A DNA stretch of 64,000 bases, from positions 186,001-250,000 of the forward strand of contig UCGV01000006.1 of NCBI GenBank assembly GCA_900471925.1, written 5' to 3'. The position numbers were made by a program, and so were the translations under genes. The notes under the pieces were generated by a model. It was not told where the DNA came from. It did no database searches and saw only the letters and a list, made by a program, of their open reading frames with translations. The DNA comes from Hyphomicrobiales bacterium (lineage in GTDB: Bacteria; Pseudomonadota; Alphaproteobacteria; Rhizobiales; Rhizobiaceae). Positions 25,408 to 35,700 of the stretch are shown piece after piece; the stretch's first letter is position 1, and the number at the start of each line of letters is the position of its first letter.

Positions 25408-25482
25408 GGCGGAGCAAAGCTCCGCCGAAGCTTGAGAAGATTGGGAAAGGCCGCTCGCGACTCTCAGAAGTTCGGCGGCCTT
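25408..25482 (+). other. Two stem-loops between rpsB and tsf
   Basis: GGCGGAGC (25408-25415) pairs with GCTCCGCC (25419-25426), and AAGGCCGC (25447-25454) with GCGGCCTT (25475-25482). Neither is followed by a solid T-run. They may act as a partial attenuator or message-processing site in the 238-base gap between the two genes. tsf may have its own promoter downstream of them. Confidence 0.55.
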
Positions 25483-25638
25483 GCTCGTTTCAGGCGGAAG
25501 CGTATGCCGCTTTCGTCCCAAGAGTTTTGTTATGATGCGTCTTCATAACGCTGTCATACATACAGGTACATTTCGTGCCTCAATCCGGTGCCGCACCGCG
25601 TTCCGCGGGCCACCGTATAAACCGACAAGAGGAAGCTT

Positions 25639-26565
25639 ATGACCGAGATTACGGCTGCACTGGTGAAGGAACTGCGTGAAAAGTCTGGCGCAGGCATGAT
25701 GGACTGCAAGAAGGCGCTGACCGAAACCAACGGCGACATCGAAGCCGCGATCGACTGGCTGCGCGCCAAGGGCATTTCCAAGGCTGACAAGAAGTCCGGC
25801 CGCGCCGCCGCTGAAGGCCTGGTCGCCATTGCCGGCGCCGGTCACAAGGCCGTTGTCATCGAGCTCAATTCCGAAACCGACTTCGTTGCCCGTAACGATG
25901 CCTTCCAGGATCTCGCTCGCGGCATCGCCGAAGTTGCGCTCTCCACCGACGGCACGGTCGAAGCCATTTCGGCTGCGACCTACCCGGCATCCGGCAAGCC
26001 GGTCGCCGACACCATCAAGGAAGCCATCGCTACGATCGGCGAGAACATGACGCTTCGTCGTGCCGCCAAGCTGGAAGTCGAGCATGGCGTCGTGGCGACC
26101 TACATTCATAACGCTGCCGGCGACGGCATCGGCAAGCTCGGCGTTCTCGTTGCGCTGAAGTCGGTCGGCGACAAGGCCGTTCTGACGTCGCTCGGCCGCC
26201 AGGTCGCCATGCACATCGCTGCCACCAACCCGCTGGCGATCCGTGCCGAAGAAGTCGATGCTGCAGTCGCCGAGCGCGAACGCAACGTCTTCATCGAGCA
26301 GTCCCGCGAATCCGGCAAGCCGGAAGCCATCATCGAAAAGATGGTCGAAGGCCGCATGCGCAAGTTCTTCGAAGAAGTCGCGCTTCTCTCGCAGGCTTTC
26401 GTCATCAATCCTGACCTGACGGTCGGCGCTGCGGTCAAGGCGGCTGAAAAGGAAGCCGGCGCTGCGATCGAAGTCGTAGGCATGGCCCGTCTGCTCCTCG
26501 GCGAAGGCGTCGAGAAGGAAGCGACCGACTTTGCAGCTGAAGTTGCGGCTGTCGCCAAGGGCTGA
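25639..26565 (+). CDS. tsf: Elongation factor Ts
   Basis: 308 residues. EF-Ts is the nucleotide exchange factor that recycles EF-Tu. The N-terminal UBA-like domain has [18 protein letters not shown], and the core has the TDFVARN motif in [13 protein letters not shown], whose Asp-Phe insert into EF-Tu to displace magnesium. Two dimerisation subdomains follow. The length is usual for alphaproteobacteria. It follows rpsB in the same direction and is followed by pyrH after a 95-base gap with a hairpin. Confidence 0.98.
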   Translation: MTEITAALVKELREKSGAGMMDCKKALTETNGDIEAAIDWLRAKGISKADKKSGRAAAEGLVAIAGAGHKAVVIELNSETDFVARNDAFQDLARGIAEVALSTDGTVEAISAATYPASGKPVADTIKEAIATIGENMTLRRAAKLEVEHGVVATYIHNAAGDGIGKLGVLVALKSVGDKAVLTSLGRQVAMHIAATNPLAIRAEEVDAAVAERERNVFIEQSRESGKPEAIIEKMVEGRMRKFFEEVALLSQAFVINPDLTVGAAVKAAEKEAGAAIEVVGMARLLLGEGVEKEATDFAAEVAAVAKG

Positions 26566-26590
26566 TCTTGCAGCCATATTTGGGAAAACC

Positions 26591-26622
26591 GAAGGGCATC
26601 GCGTGACAACGCGGTGCCCTTC
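26591..26622 (+). other. Stem-loop between tsf and pyrH
   Basis: GAAGGGCA at 26591-26598 pairs with TGCCCTTC at 26615-26622, extended inward by CGCGT/ACGCG-like pairing. There is no T-run after it, so it is more likely a stability or attenuation element than a full terminator. Confidence 0.5.
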
Positions 26623-26660
26623 GTGTATCGGGCATTTGCGGCAATATACGAGGAGCCAAC

Positions 26661-27383
26661 ATGACGTCGGAACCAATCTATAAACGTGTTCTACTCAAGG
26701 CTTCCGGGGAAGCCATGATGGGCAGCCAGGGCTTCGGGATCGACGTCGCGGTGGCGGACCGTATCGCTTCCGATATTGCCGAGGCGCGGCACATGGGTGT
26801 CGAAGTTGGCGTCGTCATCGGTGGCGGCAATATCTTCCGCGGCGTGGCCGTTGCGTCCAAGGGCGGCGACCGTGTCACCGGCGACCACATGGGCATGCTC
26901 GGCACCGTCATCAACGCGCTGGCGCTGGCGACTTCGCTGCGCAAGCTGAACATCGATACGGTGGTTCTGTCGGCAATCTCCATGCCGGAGATTTGTGAGA
27001 GCTTCTCTCAGCGTGCAACATTGTATCACCTGTCGCTTGGCAGGGTGGTGATCTTTGCAGGCGGTACCGGCAATCCCTTCTTCACGACCGATTCTGCTGC
27101 AGCCCTTCGCGCGGCCGAAATGGGTGCCCAGGCGATCTTCAAGGGCACGCAGGTGGATGGCATCTACACCGCCGATCCGAAGAAGGATCCGGATGCGACA
27201 CGTTTCGACCATCTGACCCACAAGGAAGTGCTCGACCGGGGCCTCGCCGTCATGGACGTTGCCGCAGTCGCCCTCGCGCGCGAGAATTCCATTCCAATAA
27301 TCGTTTTCTCGATTCACGAGAAAGGACGCTTTGGTGAAATCTTGACGGGTGGTGGTCTCAAGACCATCGTATCCGACAACTGA
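26661..27383 (+). CDS. pyrH: UMP kinase
   Basis: 240 residues of the amino acid kinase fold. It phosphorylates UMP to UDP with ATP and is usually hexameric and GTP-activated. Visible marks are KRVLLKASGEAMMG at the start, the glycine loop VVIGGGNIFRG, DHMGMLGTVINALAL, and the nucleotide-binding GGTGNPFFTTDSAAALRA, given here in parts. It sits between tsf and frr, the usual order. The ATG at 26661 has GAGG upstream. Confidence 0.97.
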   Translation: MTSEPIYKRVLLKASGEAMMGSQGFGIDVAVADRIASDIAEARHMGVEVGVVIGGGNIFRGVAVASKGGDRVTGDHMGMLGTVINALALATSLRKLNIDTVVLSAISMPEICESFSQRATLYHLSLGRVVIFAGGTGNPFFTTDSAAALRAAEMGAQAIFKGTQVDGIYTADPKKDPDATRFDHLTHKEVLDRGLAVMDVAAVALARENSIPIIVFSIHEKGRFGEILTGGGLKTIVSDN

Positions 27384-27443
27384 TAGGGAGCTGCGCCGCT
27401 GCGACGTTGCCGGCGCAAATCTTCTGAGACGGGAGAATAGACA

Positions 27444-28004
27444 ATGAGTGAAGGCATCGACATCAAGGAATTGAAGCGCCGCATGGATGGCGCCATTTCC
27501 GCATTCAAGAGCGATATTGCATCGCTGCGCACCGGCCGTGCTTCGGCCAACATTCTCGATCCGGTGACAATCGAAGCCTATGGTTCGCGCATGCCGCTGA
27601 ACCAGGTGGCCAACATCACCGTGCCGGAGCCGCGCATGCTGTCGGTATCTGTCTGGGACAAGAGCATGGTGGGCGCGGTGGACCGCGCGATTCGCGAATC
27701 GAATCTCGGTCTGAATCCGATCGTCGACGGCCAGAACCTCCGTATCCCGCTGCCGGAGCTTAACGAAGAGCGCCGCAAGTCGCTGGTCAAGGTGGCGCAT
27801 GAATATTCGGAGAAGAGCAAGGTTGCGATTCGCCATGTTCGCCGCGACGGCATGGACGGCCTTAAGAAAGCCGAAAAGGATGGCGTAATCGGCCAGGATG
27901 AAAGCCGGGCACTGTCGGATCGTGTTCAGAAAATGACGGACGAGACGATTTTGGAAATCGACCGCTTGCTTGGCGAGAAAGAAAAGGAAATCATGCAGGT
28001 CTAG
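27444..28004 (+). CDS. frr: Ribosome recycling factor
   Basis: 186 residues. RRF splits the post-termination ribosome together with EF-G. The sequence shows the three-helix bundle signature [21 protein letters not shown] and the [24 protein letters not shown] block, both read in parts. GGGAG precedes the ATG by about ten bases. It is followed 37 bases later by uppS, in the frr-uppS-cdsA order common in proteobacteria. Confidence 0.97.
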   Translation: MSEGIDIKELKRRMDGAISAFKSDIASLRTGRASANILDPVTIEAYGSRMPLNQVANITVPEPRMLSVSVWDKSMVGAVDRAIRESNLGLNPIVDGQNLRIPLPELNEERRKSLVKVAHEYSEKSKVAIRHVRRDGMDGLKKAEKDGVIGQDESRALSDRVQKMTDETILEIDRLLGEKEKEIMQV

Positions 28005-28041
28005 TATACTTGCGTACCCGCCAAGAAAGACCGGACGAAAA

Positions 28042-28785
28042 ATGTCGGAAACTTCATTTTTGACTGCGCCAGAACACGTTGCGATCATCATGGATGGCAA
28101 CGGCCGTTGGGCAAAGCAGCGCGGCCTGCCGCGGACGATGGGACACCGCAGGGCGGTCGAGACTGTTCGCCAGACCGTGCGCACCGCCGGCGATCTTGGC
28201 ATCAAATATCTGACGCTCTTTGCTTTCTCCTCGGAGAATTGGCGTCGCCCGGAGGCTGAGGTCACGGACCTGCTCGGCCTGCTCAAGGCTTTCATTCGCA
28301 GTGACCTTGCCGAGCTTCATCGCCAGAACGTGCGCATCAGGGTTATCGGTGACCGTGCCAACCTGCGCAGCGATATCCTGAAGCTTCTGCTGGAGGCGGA
28401 GGAGACGACCAAGGCCAATACGGCCCTGACGCTCGTCATCGCCTTCAACTACGGCTCCCGCGACGAGATCGCCCGCGCCATGATGAGCCTCGCCAAGGAT
28501 GTGGAGGAGGGGCGCTTGAGGCCGCAGGACATAACCCCTGCGCTGATAGACGCCCGGCTCGATACGACCGGAATCCCCGATCCCGACCTGATCATCCGCA
28601 CCAGCGGTGAAGAGCGTTTGTCGAATTTCCTCCTGTGGCAGGCTGCCTATTCCGAGTTCGTCTTCCTGCCGGAATACTGGCCGGATTTCAGCCGCGAACT
28701 CTTCCTGTCGGCGCTTGAGAAATTCGCCTCGCGTGATCGCCGTTTCGGCGGTCTTTCGGCGCAGGCGGCGGCTGTGAACACCTGA
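28042..28785 (+). CDS. uppS: Isoprenyl transferase (undecaprenyl diphosphate synthase)
   Basis: 247 residues of the cis-prenyltransferase family. It extends farnesyl diphosphate with isopentenyl diphosphate to the C55 carrier lipid for peptidoglycan and LPS. Region [21 protein letters not shown], carries the catalytic Asp; the SSENWRRP motif and the [15 protein letters not shown] motif (region V) are intact. The start at 28042 is chosen because the conserved domain begins there; an in-frame ATG at 27970 overlaps frr. Its stop overlaps the cdsA start by one base. Confidence 0.96.
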   Translation: MSETSFLTAPEHVAIIMDGNGRWAKQRGLPRTMGHRRAVETVRQTVRTAGDLGIKYLTLFAFSSENWRRPEAEVTDLLGLLKAFIRSDLAELHRQNVRIRVIGDRANLRSDILKLLLEAEETTKANTALTLVIAFNYGSRDEIARAMMSLAKDVEEGRLRPQDITPALIDARLDTTGIPDPDLIIRTSGEERLSNFLLWQAAYSEFVFLPEYWPDFSRELFLSALEKFASRDRRFGGLSAQAAAVNT

Positions 28786-29615
28786 TGAAGCAGGAACTGA
28801 AGCTCCGCATCGTTTCAGGCCTGATTCTCGCGATCGTCGTTCTTGCCGCCACCTGGTATGGCGGCTTCGTTTTCCGCATCGTGGCGGCCGCAATTGCGCT
28901 TCTGATCTATTATGAATGGTCGACGATCACAGGCATCGCGCGCGACACCGTGACCAACGTGCTTGGTTGGGTGGGGCAGGCGCTGGTCGCCCTGTTCGTT
29001 CTGGCGGGTACCTTCGAATACGCCCTGGGAATGCTGATCGCGCTGACGGCCGTCGGTATCGCCATGATCTTTCTGCATCGAGCGAGCCGCTGGTTTGCGC
29101 CGGGGCTTTTATACGCCGGCGGTACCGGAGTTGCGCTTGCTGCCATCCGCGGTGACGAGCTGCTTGGCCTCTACGCTATGCTCTTCATTTTCGCCGTGGT
29201 CTGGGCGACCGATATTCTCGCCTATTTCATCGGGCGCGCGATTGGCGGTCCGAAGCTTGCGCCGCGCATTTCCCCCGGCAAGACCTGGTCGGGAGCGGTG
29301 GGCGGCGCCATTTCGGCAGTTATTGCCGGCGCGGTCGTTGTGCATTTCCTGATCCCTGAAGCTCAGGATCTGGCCGCGGTGATCGCGCTCGTCCTCTCCG
29401 TCTTCAGCCAATCGGGTGATCTCTTCGAAAGCTTCATCAAGCGGAAGTTCGGCGTGAAGGACTCCAGTCGTCTCATTCCGGGGCATGGCGGGGTCATGGA
29501 CCGTGTCGACGGACTGATTTTCGCCTGTTTTTCAGCGTTCTTGCTTGCTAGCCTTTTTTCGCTGATAAAGGGCACAGGAATGACGTCGCTCGGTGCGGCG
29601 TTGTTCGGACTTTGA
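28785..29615 (+). CDS. cdsA: Phosphatidate cytidylyltransferase
   Basis: 276 residues with about eight membrane segments. CdsA makes CDP-diacylglycerol from phosphatidic acid and CTP, the branch point for all phospholipids. The family signature appears near the end: SRLIPGHGGVMDRVDGLIFA, with the catalytic Asp pair, and an earlier APRISPGKTWSGAVGG block. It is coupled to uppS by a TGATG overlap. rseP follows after 28 bases; dxr, which sits between cdsA and rseP in many proteobacteria, is absent here. Confidence 0.96.
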   Translation: MKQELKLRIVSGLILAIVVLAATWYGGFVFRIVAAAIALLIYYEWSTITGIARDTVTNVLGWVGQALVALFVLAGTFEYALGMLIALTAVGIAMIFLHRASRWFAPGLLYAGGTGVALAAIRGDELLGLYAMLFIFAVVWATDILAYFIGRAIGGPKLAPRISPGKTWSGAVGGAISAVIAGAVVVHFLIPEAQDLAAVIALVLSVFSQSGDLFESFIKRKFGVKDSSRLIPGHGGVMDRVDGLIFACFSAFLLASLFSLIKGTGMTSLGAALFGL

Positions 29616-29643
29616 TTTTGCAGCCAGATAGAAGAAGGACCTC

Positions 29644-30777
29644 ATGGAAGCGGTAACCGGGATATTCGGTTTTTTGACGGGCTATATCGTCCCCTTCGTC
29701 ATTGTGCTGTCGCTGCTCGTTTTCGTGCATGAAATGGGCCACTATCTGGTCGGACGCTGGAGCGGGATCCGTATCCTTGCCTTCTCCGTCGGATTCGGAC
29801 CGGAGATAGCCGGCTTCACCGATCGTCACGGAACGCGCTGGAAGATCTCGGCCATCCCGCTCGGCGGCTATGTTCGCTTCTTCGGTGACGAGGATGCGTC
29901 CAGCAAGCCGGATACGGACAGGCTCGCCGCCATGACGGACGAGGAGCGCGAACGTTCCTTCGCCGGCGCAAAGTTGTGGAAACGTGCCGCAACCGTCGCC
30001 GCCGGACCGATCGCGAATTTCATCCTCGCCATTGCCATTTTCACAGTCCTGTTTGCGATCTATGGCCGCACGGTGTCCGATCCGGTCGTTGCCGAAGTGA
30101 AGCCGGATAGCGCTGCGGCCACAGCCGGCGTGTTGCCGGGTGACCTTCTCGTCTCCATCGACGGCACCAAGGTCCAGACTTTCGATGACGTGCGCCGCTA
30201 CGTCAGCATCCGCCCGAACCAGAATATCGTCGTCACCGTCGAGCGGAACGGTGAGAAGATGGATCTGCCGATGGTGCCCCAGCGTACCGACATCACCGAC
30301 CAGTTTGGCAACAAGATCGAGGTCGGGCTGATCGGAATCGTCACCAACGAAGAGGTTGGTCACTTCCGCCTGCAGACCTTCACGCCGCTCGAAGCGCTGA
30401 ACGAAGGCGTGACGCAAACCTGGCATATCGTCACCGGCACCTTCAAATATATCGGCAATTTGCTCAACGGATCGATGAAAGCGGATCAATTGGGTGGTCC
30501 GATACGCGTGGCGCAAGCTTCGGGCCAGATGGCTACGCTTGGAATAGGCGCGTTGCTGCAGCTCGCTGCGGTTTTGTCAGTTTCGATTGGATTGCTGAAT
30601 TTGATGCCGGTTCCGGTACTTGATGGCGGCCACCTGATGTTCTATGCGGTGGAGGCGGTTAGGGGAAGGCCGCTCGGTTCTTCGGCTCAGGAAATTGCGT
30701 TTCGCATTGGCCTGGCCATGGTTCTTACGTTAATGGTTTTTGCCACCTGGAATGACATTAGCGCGCTCATTGGATAG
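29644..30777 (+). CDS. rseP: RIP site-2 metalloprotease RseP
   Basis: 377 residues. An intramembrane zinc protease that cuts anti-sigma factors and leftover signal peptides. The zinc motif HEMGH is at residues 29-33 in the first membrane helix. A PDZ domain (VVAEVKPDSAAATAGVLPGD) lies in the middle, and the LNLMPVPVLDGGHLMFY motif near the C-terminus gives the third zinc ligand. One PDZ domain is clear, so it may be the shorter single-PDZ form. It lies directly upstream of bamA, which fits an envelope stress and outer-membrane assembly context. Confidence 0.96.
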   Translation: MEAVTGIFGFLTGYIVPFVIVLSLLVFVHEMGHYLVGRWSGIRILAFSVGFGPEIAGFTDRHGTRWKISAIPLGGYVRFFGDEDASSKPDTDRLAAMTDEERERSFAGAKLWKRAATVAAGPIANFILAIAIFTVLFAIYGRTVSDPVVAEVKPDSAAATAGVLPGDLLVSIDGTKVQTFDDVRRYVSIRPNQNIVVTVERNGEKMDLPMVPQRTDITDQFGNKIEVGLIGIVTNEEVGHFRLQTFTPLEALNEGVTQTWHIVTGTFKYIGNLLNGSMKADQLGGPIRVAQASGQMATLGIGALLQLAAVLSVSIGLLNLMPVPVLDGGHLMFYAVEAVRGRPLGSSAQEIAFRIGLAMVLTLMVFATWNDISALIG

Positions 30778-30967
30778 CGCGTAAAAGAGAGGGAAAATTA
30801 CTGTTTATTTACGATGTTTCAAAGCTGTAGTGGCGAATGGGTCACGCTTCGAAATGAAGTAAACAGAAATTAACGAGCTCCCTTGCTTGTATGTCAAAAG
30901 CGGGTAAAACGACACACGTGGCCGGAATCGGGGTTTCCCCTGGGGCCGGAGACGAGGAAAAAAGGTA
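30778..30967 (+). promoter_or_regulatory. bamA leader with inverted repeats
   Basis: CTGTTTATTT at 30801-30810 can pair with AAGTAAACAG at 30857-30866, with one G-U pair. Nearer bamA, GGGG-TTT-CCCC is flanked by GGCC repeats. The region probably carries a promoter, because bamA is separated from rseP by almost 200 bases. No intrinsic terminator with T-run is seen. Confidence 0.4.
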
Positions 30968-30976
30968 ATGGGTGAA

Positions 30977-33310
30977 ATGAAGGCTGGTTCAAAGTTTTTG
31001 AACGCAGTATCGGCGATTGCGCTGTCTGCTAGTATTGTTGCTTCTGGCGCAGGTGCTTTGACGTTCGTTTCGGCTACGGCCGCAGAAGCTGCCGTCATCC
31101 AGCGTATCGATGTCCATGGTGCAAGCCGCGTCGGTGCTGAGGCCGTCCGGTCTAACATCACCATCACCCCCGGCAAGAGCTTCTCCAACACCGATATCGA
31201 TGACTCGGTAAAGCAGCTTTACGGCACCGGTTACTTTTCCGACGTGAAGATTTCCGTTTCCGGCGGCACTCTCGTCGTCAACGTTCAGGAAGCGCAGCTC
31301 GTCAACCAGGTCGTCTTCAACGGCAACCGCAAGGTCAAGGACGACAAGCTGGCAGCGGTCGTAAAGACCCATGCCGCTGGTCCTTACAACGATGCGCAGA
31401 TCCAGTCCGATATTGCCGCGATCAAGGAAGCCTATGCCGCGACGGGTCGCAGTGAAGTCGAAGTGACGACACAGGTCGTTCCGCTCGGCGAAGGCCGCGT
31501 CAACCTCGCTTTCGTCATCAACGAAGGTGATCGGACCAAGATCGCCGCCATCAATTTCGTCGGCAACAATGCCTACAGCGCCGGCCGCCTCGCTGCCGTC
31601 ATCCAGACCAAGCGTTCGAACTTCCTCTCGTTCCTGACCCGCAAGGATGTCTACAACGAGGACAAGCTGCACGCTGACGAAGATGCGTTGCGCCAGTTCT
31701 ATTACAACCGCGGTTACGCCGATATGCGCATCGTTTCTTCCGATGCCGCTTTCGACGAATCGACGAACAAATACACGCTGACCTTCAATATCGAAGAAGG
31801 CCCGCGCTACGACTTCGGTGCCGTCACCGTTCAGTCGACCGTTGAAGGCGTCGATGCGCAGCAGCTGCAGTCGCTCGTCAGGACGCACGAAGGTCAGGTC
31901 TACAACGCCAAGGAAGTTCAGAAGTCCATCGAAGCGATTTCCGATCAGGTTGCTTCGGCAGGTTATCCTTTTGCGCGCGTTACCCCGCGCGGCAATCGCG
32001 ATCTGAACAACAACACGATCGGCGTCGAATACCTGGTCGACCAGGGCGAGCGCGCCTATGTCGAGCGTATCGAAATCCGCGGCAACAGCCGCACGCGCGA
32101 TTACGTCATCCGCCGCGAGTTCGATCTCAGTGAAGGCGATGCCTTCAATCAGCAGATGATCACCCGCGCAAAGCGCCGTCTCGAAGCGCTCGGCTATTTC
32201 TCTGCAGTCAACATCTCGACCCAGCCAGGCAGCTCGCCTGACCGTGTCGTCATCGTCGTCGACGTGCAGGATCAGTCGACCGGTTCGTTCGGCATCGGCG
32301 CCGGTTACGCTGCCGGCGGCGACGGCCTGCTGCTGGAAGCATCGATCGAAGAAAAGAACTTCCTCGGCCGTGGCCAGTATATCCGTATTTCGGCCGGTGG
32401 TGGTGAGGAAGGCTCGCGCGCTTACGGTGTGAACTTCACCGAGCCCTACTTCCTCGGTTATCGCCTGGCTGCCGGTTTCGACGTCAACCACTCGGAAACG
32501 TCGAGCAACGATAACTACGATTACGAAGAAACCAGCGTGGTCCTGCGCGTAACCGCGCCGATCACCGAAGATCTGGCGACGACGTTCCGCTATAACTACA
32601 AGCAGATGAAGTACGACGGCAACACGGCCGACCTGTCTGCGACCTATGCGAACCTCGTTGACGAGAGCCCGTGGACGCGTTCTTCCGTTTCGCAGACGCT
32701 GACCTACAACACGCTGGATGATACCGTCCTGCCGCGTGAAGGTATCTATGCGACTGCGACCCAGGAAATTGCCGGCCTTGGCGGCGACTCGCAGTACTAC
32801 AAGATCTACGGTAAGGCCCGCTACTACCACCTGCTCGCAGACGATGCCGACATCATCGGATCGTTGTCTGCCTCTGCTGGTTATGTTGTCGGCTTCGGCG
32901 ATCATCTGAACGTCTTCGACCAGTTCACGCTCACCAACTCCGATATCCGCGGCTTCGAGAACAAGGGTATTGGTCCGCGTATCAGCGGCATCAACGATGA
33001 CCCGCTCGGTGGTACGACCTACTTCACGGCATCTGCCGAAGCGACGTTCCCGATGCCTGGCTTCCCGCGTGACTTCAACCTGCGCGGTGCAGTCTTCGCA
33101 GACGCTGGGACGCTGTTCGGCAATGACGTCGAGCTTCTCGGTTCGGACACGGAAGAAGGCGATGGCTCCTCGCTGCGTGCTTCGGTCGGTCTCGGCCTGA
33201 TCTGGCAGTCGCCCTTCGGCGCTCTGCGCGTCGACTACGCGATCCCGGTCGTGAAGGAAGACTTCGACAAGACTCAGCGCTTCAAGTTTGGCATTAACAA
33301 CCAATTCTGA
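30977..33310 (+). CDS. bamA: Outer membrane protein assembly factor BamA
   Basis: 777 residues. A signal peptide ends near ATAAEA. Five POTRA domains follow (the first begins [18 protein letters not shown]), then a 16-stranded beta-barrel of the Omp85 type. Barrel marks include [31 protein letters not shown], in parts, the [10 protein letters not shown] strand, the [15 protein letters not shown] loop 6 motif ([15 protein letters not shown]) and a C-terminal Phe in KFGINNQF. It folds outer-membrane proteins. The ATG at 30977 follows GGTGAA; an ATG at 30968 would add three residues and cannot be ruled out. Confidence 0.96.
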   Translation: MKAGSKFLNAVSAIALSASIVASGAGALTFVSATAAEAAVIQRIDVHGASRVGAEAVRSNITITPGKSFSNTDIDDSVKQLYGTGYFSDVKISVSGGTLVVNVQEAQLVNQVVFNGNRKVKDDKLAAVVKTHAAGPYNDAQIQSDIAAIKEAYAATGRSEVEVTTQVVPLGEGRVNLAFVINEGDRTKIAAINFVGNNAYSAGRLAAVIQTKRSNFLSFLTRKDVYNEDKLHADEDALRQFYYNRGYADMRIVSSDAAFDESTNKYTLTFNIEEGPRYDFGAVTVQSTVEGVDAQQLQSLVRTHEGQVYNAKEVQKSIEAISDQVASAGYPFARVTPRGNRDLNNNTIGVEYLVDQGERAYVERIEIRGNSRTRDYVIRREFDLSEGDAFNQQMITRAKRRLEALGYFSAVNISTQPGSSPDRVVIVVDVQDQSTGSFGIGAGYAAGGDGLLLEASIEEKNFLGRGQYIRISAGGGEEGSRAYGVNFTEPYFLGYRLAAGFDVNHSETSSNDNYDYEETSVVLRVTAPITEDLATTFRYNYKQMKYDGNTADLSATYANLVDESPWTRSSVSQTLTYNTLDDTVLPREGIYATATQEIAGLGGDSQYYKIYGKARYYHLLADDADIIGSLSASAGYVVGFGDHLNVFDQFTLTNSDIRGFENKGIGPRISGINDDPLGGTTYFTASAEATFPMPGFPRDFNLRGAVFADAGTLFGNDVELLGSDTEEGDGSSLRASVGLGLIWQSPFGALRVDYAIPVVKEDFDKTQRFKFGINNQF

Positions 33311-33360
33311 TATCGGCAGTCCGGAACTGTAAATTTCAATTCCGTTCTGGAGTTTTGCCG

Positions 33361-34422
33361 ATGGAGCAAAATACTTTTTTTCTGCCCCATGAAGGCGTGA
33401 AGCTCGTTGAGTTGGCGCAATTTCTTGGGGCAGAGCTTGCCAATTCCGCTCATGGTGACGTTGTCATCCGTTCTGTCTCTCCGATAGCGAGAGCACAGGC
33501 GGGCGATATCTGTTATATCCTCTCTCGCCGTAATCTTGACGAGTTTCAGACCTGCGCGGCATCCGCGGTAATTTGCGACAAGGCGATGGCTGGGCTCGTG
33601 CCCTCGCATGTCCCGGTTGTGATCTCATCCAATCCGCATGCCGCGTTCGCGATGGCTGGTGGGTATCTTTATCCCGCCGCTCTCAAGCCGGTGACTTTTT
33701 CGTCCGGTGACACGGAGATCGCGCCGAGTGCGGTCATCGATCCGACTGCACGCCTTGGAAAGGGTGTGATCGTCGAGCCGATGGTGATCATCGGCCCCGG
33801 TGCCGAGATCGGTGACGGTACGCGGATCGGCGCACAGTCGATCATCGGTCCGAACGTGAAGATCGGCCGTAACGCATCGATTGCGACAGGTGTCAGCATT
33901 CTCTGCGCGCTCATTGGCAATGGTGTCATCATTCACAACGGCGTTCGCATCGGTCAGGACGGATTTGGCTACGCGCCAGGCCCGCGTGGCATGATCAAGA
34001 TCGTGCAGATCGGCAGGGTGATCATCCAGGACCACGTCGAGATCGGTGCCAATACGACGATCGATCGCGGCGCCATGGACGATACCGTCATCGGCGAGGG
34101 AACCAAGATCGACAACCAGGTGCAGATCGGCCACAACGTCCGTATCGGTCGCCATTGTGCCATCGTTTCGCAGGTCGGTCTCGCCGGCAGCACGATTGTG
34201 GGCGATGGCGTGCAGATTGGTGGACAGGTTGGCCTCAAGGGGCATATCACCATTGGTGACGGCGTACAGATCGCCGCCAAGAGCGGTGTGATGACTGATC
34301 TCGCTGCGGGTGGCCGCTATGGCGGAATACCTGCACGTCCTCTAAATGAATATCTGAAAGACGTCGCCCAGCTCATGGCAAAATCCGGAGCGCGCGGAAA
34401 AAAGGGAGGCAAGAATGACTGA
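33361..34422 (+). CDS. lpxD: UDP-3-O-(3-hydroxymyristoyl)glucosamine N-acyltransferase
   Basis: 353 residues. It adds the second 3-hydroxyacyl chain in lipid A synthesis. An N-terminal uridine-binding domain precedes a left-handed beta-helix of hexapeptide repeats ([21 protein letters not shown] in parts, and [13 protein letters not shown]), with the catalytic His in the [12 protein letters not shown] region. The real start is the ATG at 33361; a TTG two codons earlier is less likely. It overlaps fabZ by eight bases, indicating coupling. Hexapeptide repeats also appear in lpxA downstream. Confidence 0.96.
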   Translation: MEQNTFFLPHEGVKLVELAQFLGAELANSAHGDVVIRSVSPIARAQAGDICYILSRRNLDEFQTCAASAVICDKAMAGLVPSHVPVVISSNPHAAFAMAGGYLYPAALKPVTFSSGDTEIAPSAVIDPTARLGKGVIVEPMVIIGPGAEIGDGTRIGAQSIIGPNVKIGRNASIATGVSILCALIGNGVIIHNGVRIGQDGFGYAPGPRGMIKIVQIGRVIIQDHVEIGANTTIDRGAMDDTVIGEGTKIDNQVQIGHNVRIGRHCAIVSQVGLAGSTIVGDGVQIGGQVGLKGHITIGDGVQIAAKSGVMTDLAAGGRYGGIPARPLNEYLKDVAQLMAKSGARGKKGGKND

Positions 34423-34882
34423 GGCAACAGCCAGCACGCTTTCTTCAGCAGACATCATGGAGATCATGAAGCTGCTGCCGCATCGCTATCCGTTCCTGAT
34501 GGTCGACAAGATCGTCAATATCGACGGTGATAACGCTGCCGTCGGCATCAAGAACGTGACGGTCAACGAGCCGCACTTCACCGGTCACTTCCCCGAGGCA
34601 CCGATCATGCCCGGCGTCCTGCTGGTCGAAGGCATGGCGCAGACGGCAGGCGCGATCTGCGCCAAGAAGGAAGGCCAGACCGGAAACCTCGTCTATTTCA
34701 TGACGATCGACAATGCCCGCTTCCGCAAGCCGGTCGTGCCGGGCGATCGCGTTGAATATCACGTGCAGAAAATCAAACAACGCGGCAATATCTGGAAATT
34801 CCATTGCGACGCAAAGGTCGATGGCGCACTCGTCGCCGAGGCCGATATCGGCGCGATGATCGTACGTAAGGACAACGCATGA
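34415..34882 (+). CDS. fabZ: 3-hydroxyacyl-ACP dehydratase FabZ
   Basis: 155 residues of the hot-dog fold. FabZ dehydrates 3-hydroxyacyl-ACP and competes with LpxA for the 3-hydroxymyristoyl pool, which explains its place here. The active-site His and Glu lie in [20 protein letters not shown], with [11 protein letters not shown] before it. It overlaps lpxD by eight bases and lpxA by four (ATGA), so the three genes are tightly coupled. Confidence 0.97.
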   Translation: MTEATASTLSSADIMEIMKLLPHRYPFLMVDKIVNIDGDNAAVGIKNVTVNEPHFTGHFPEAPIMPGVLLVEGMAQTAGAICAKKEGQTGNLVYFMTIDNARFRKPVVPGDRVEYHVQKIKQRGNIWKFHCDAKVDGALVAEADIGAMIVRKDNA

Positions 34883-35697
34883 GCATGATTGCCGAGAGCG
34901 CCAGAATTCATCCGATGGCCGTGGTCGAAGATGGTGCCACGGTTGGTGAAGGCGTGGTGATCGGCCCGTTCTGCCATGTTGGTTCCAAGGTTACGCTTCA
35001 CGACAACGTCGAGCTTATCAGTCACGTGGTTATTCTCGGCGTGACGACTGTCGGTGCTGGTACGCGGATATTTCCCTCGGCCGTCATTGGCGGAGACTCC
35101 CAGAGTGCTCGCCATAGCCATGTCGATACGACGCTGATCATAGGGCGGAATTGCACGATCCGCGAAGGCGTCACGATGAACACCGGCACCGTCGAGCACG
35201 GCGGCTCCACTGTCATTGGCGATAATAGCCTTTTCCTCGCCTATTCGCATGTCGCCCACGATTGCCGGGTCGGCAACCATGTCATCATGTCGAACAACGT
35301 CATGCTTGCCGGCCACGTGACCATTGGTGATCATGCGATCATCAGCGGCGGGGCGGCCGTGCATCAGTTCACCCGGGTCGGCAAATATGCTTTTGTCGGC
35401 GGACTCTCGGCCGTTAGCTACGATGTTATTCCCTACGGCATGCTGAACGGCAATCCTGGCATCCTGAGCGGTCTCAATGTCGTCGGCATGACGCGCGCCG
35501 GCGTTGATCGCGCTGTCATTCATACAGTGCGCCGCGCCTACAAGGCGATTTTCGAAGGCGCAGGCTCGATCCGCGAGAATGCCGCTCAAATTCGCAGTGA
35601 ATATGCCGATTGCGAGCAGGCCATTGAAATCCTCGATTTCATCGCAGCCGAGAGCGATCGTGCCCTGTCTTCGCCGAGCCGAGGGCAGAAGGGCTGA
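34879..35697 (+). CDS. lpxA: UDP-N-acetylglucosamine acyltransferase
   Basis: 272 residues. First committed acylation in lipid A synthesis. The left-handed beta-helix starts at once ([21 protein letters not shown]), and the catalytic His lies in the [19 protein letters not shown] segment. The C-terminal third is helical ([20 protein letters not shown]). Start ATGAGCATG overlaps the fabZ stop. lpxI starts three bases after the stop. Confidence 0.96.
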   Translation: MSMIAESARIHPMAVVEDGATVGEGVVIGPFCHVGSKVTLHDNVELISHVVILGVTTVGAGTRIFPSAVIGGDSQSARHSHVDTTLIIGRNCTIREGVTMNTGTVEHGGSTVIGDNSLFLAYSHVAHDCRVGNHVIMSNNVMLAGHVTIGDHAIISGGAAVHQFTRVGKYAFVGGLSAVSYDVIPYGMLNGNPGILSGLNVVGMTRAGVDRAVIHTVRRAYKAIFEGAGSIRENAAQIRSEYADCEQAIEILDFIAAESDRALSSPSRGQKG

Positions 35698-35700
35698 TCT

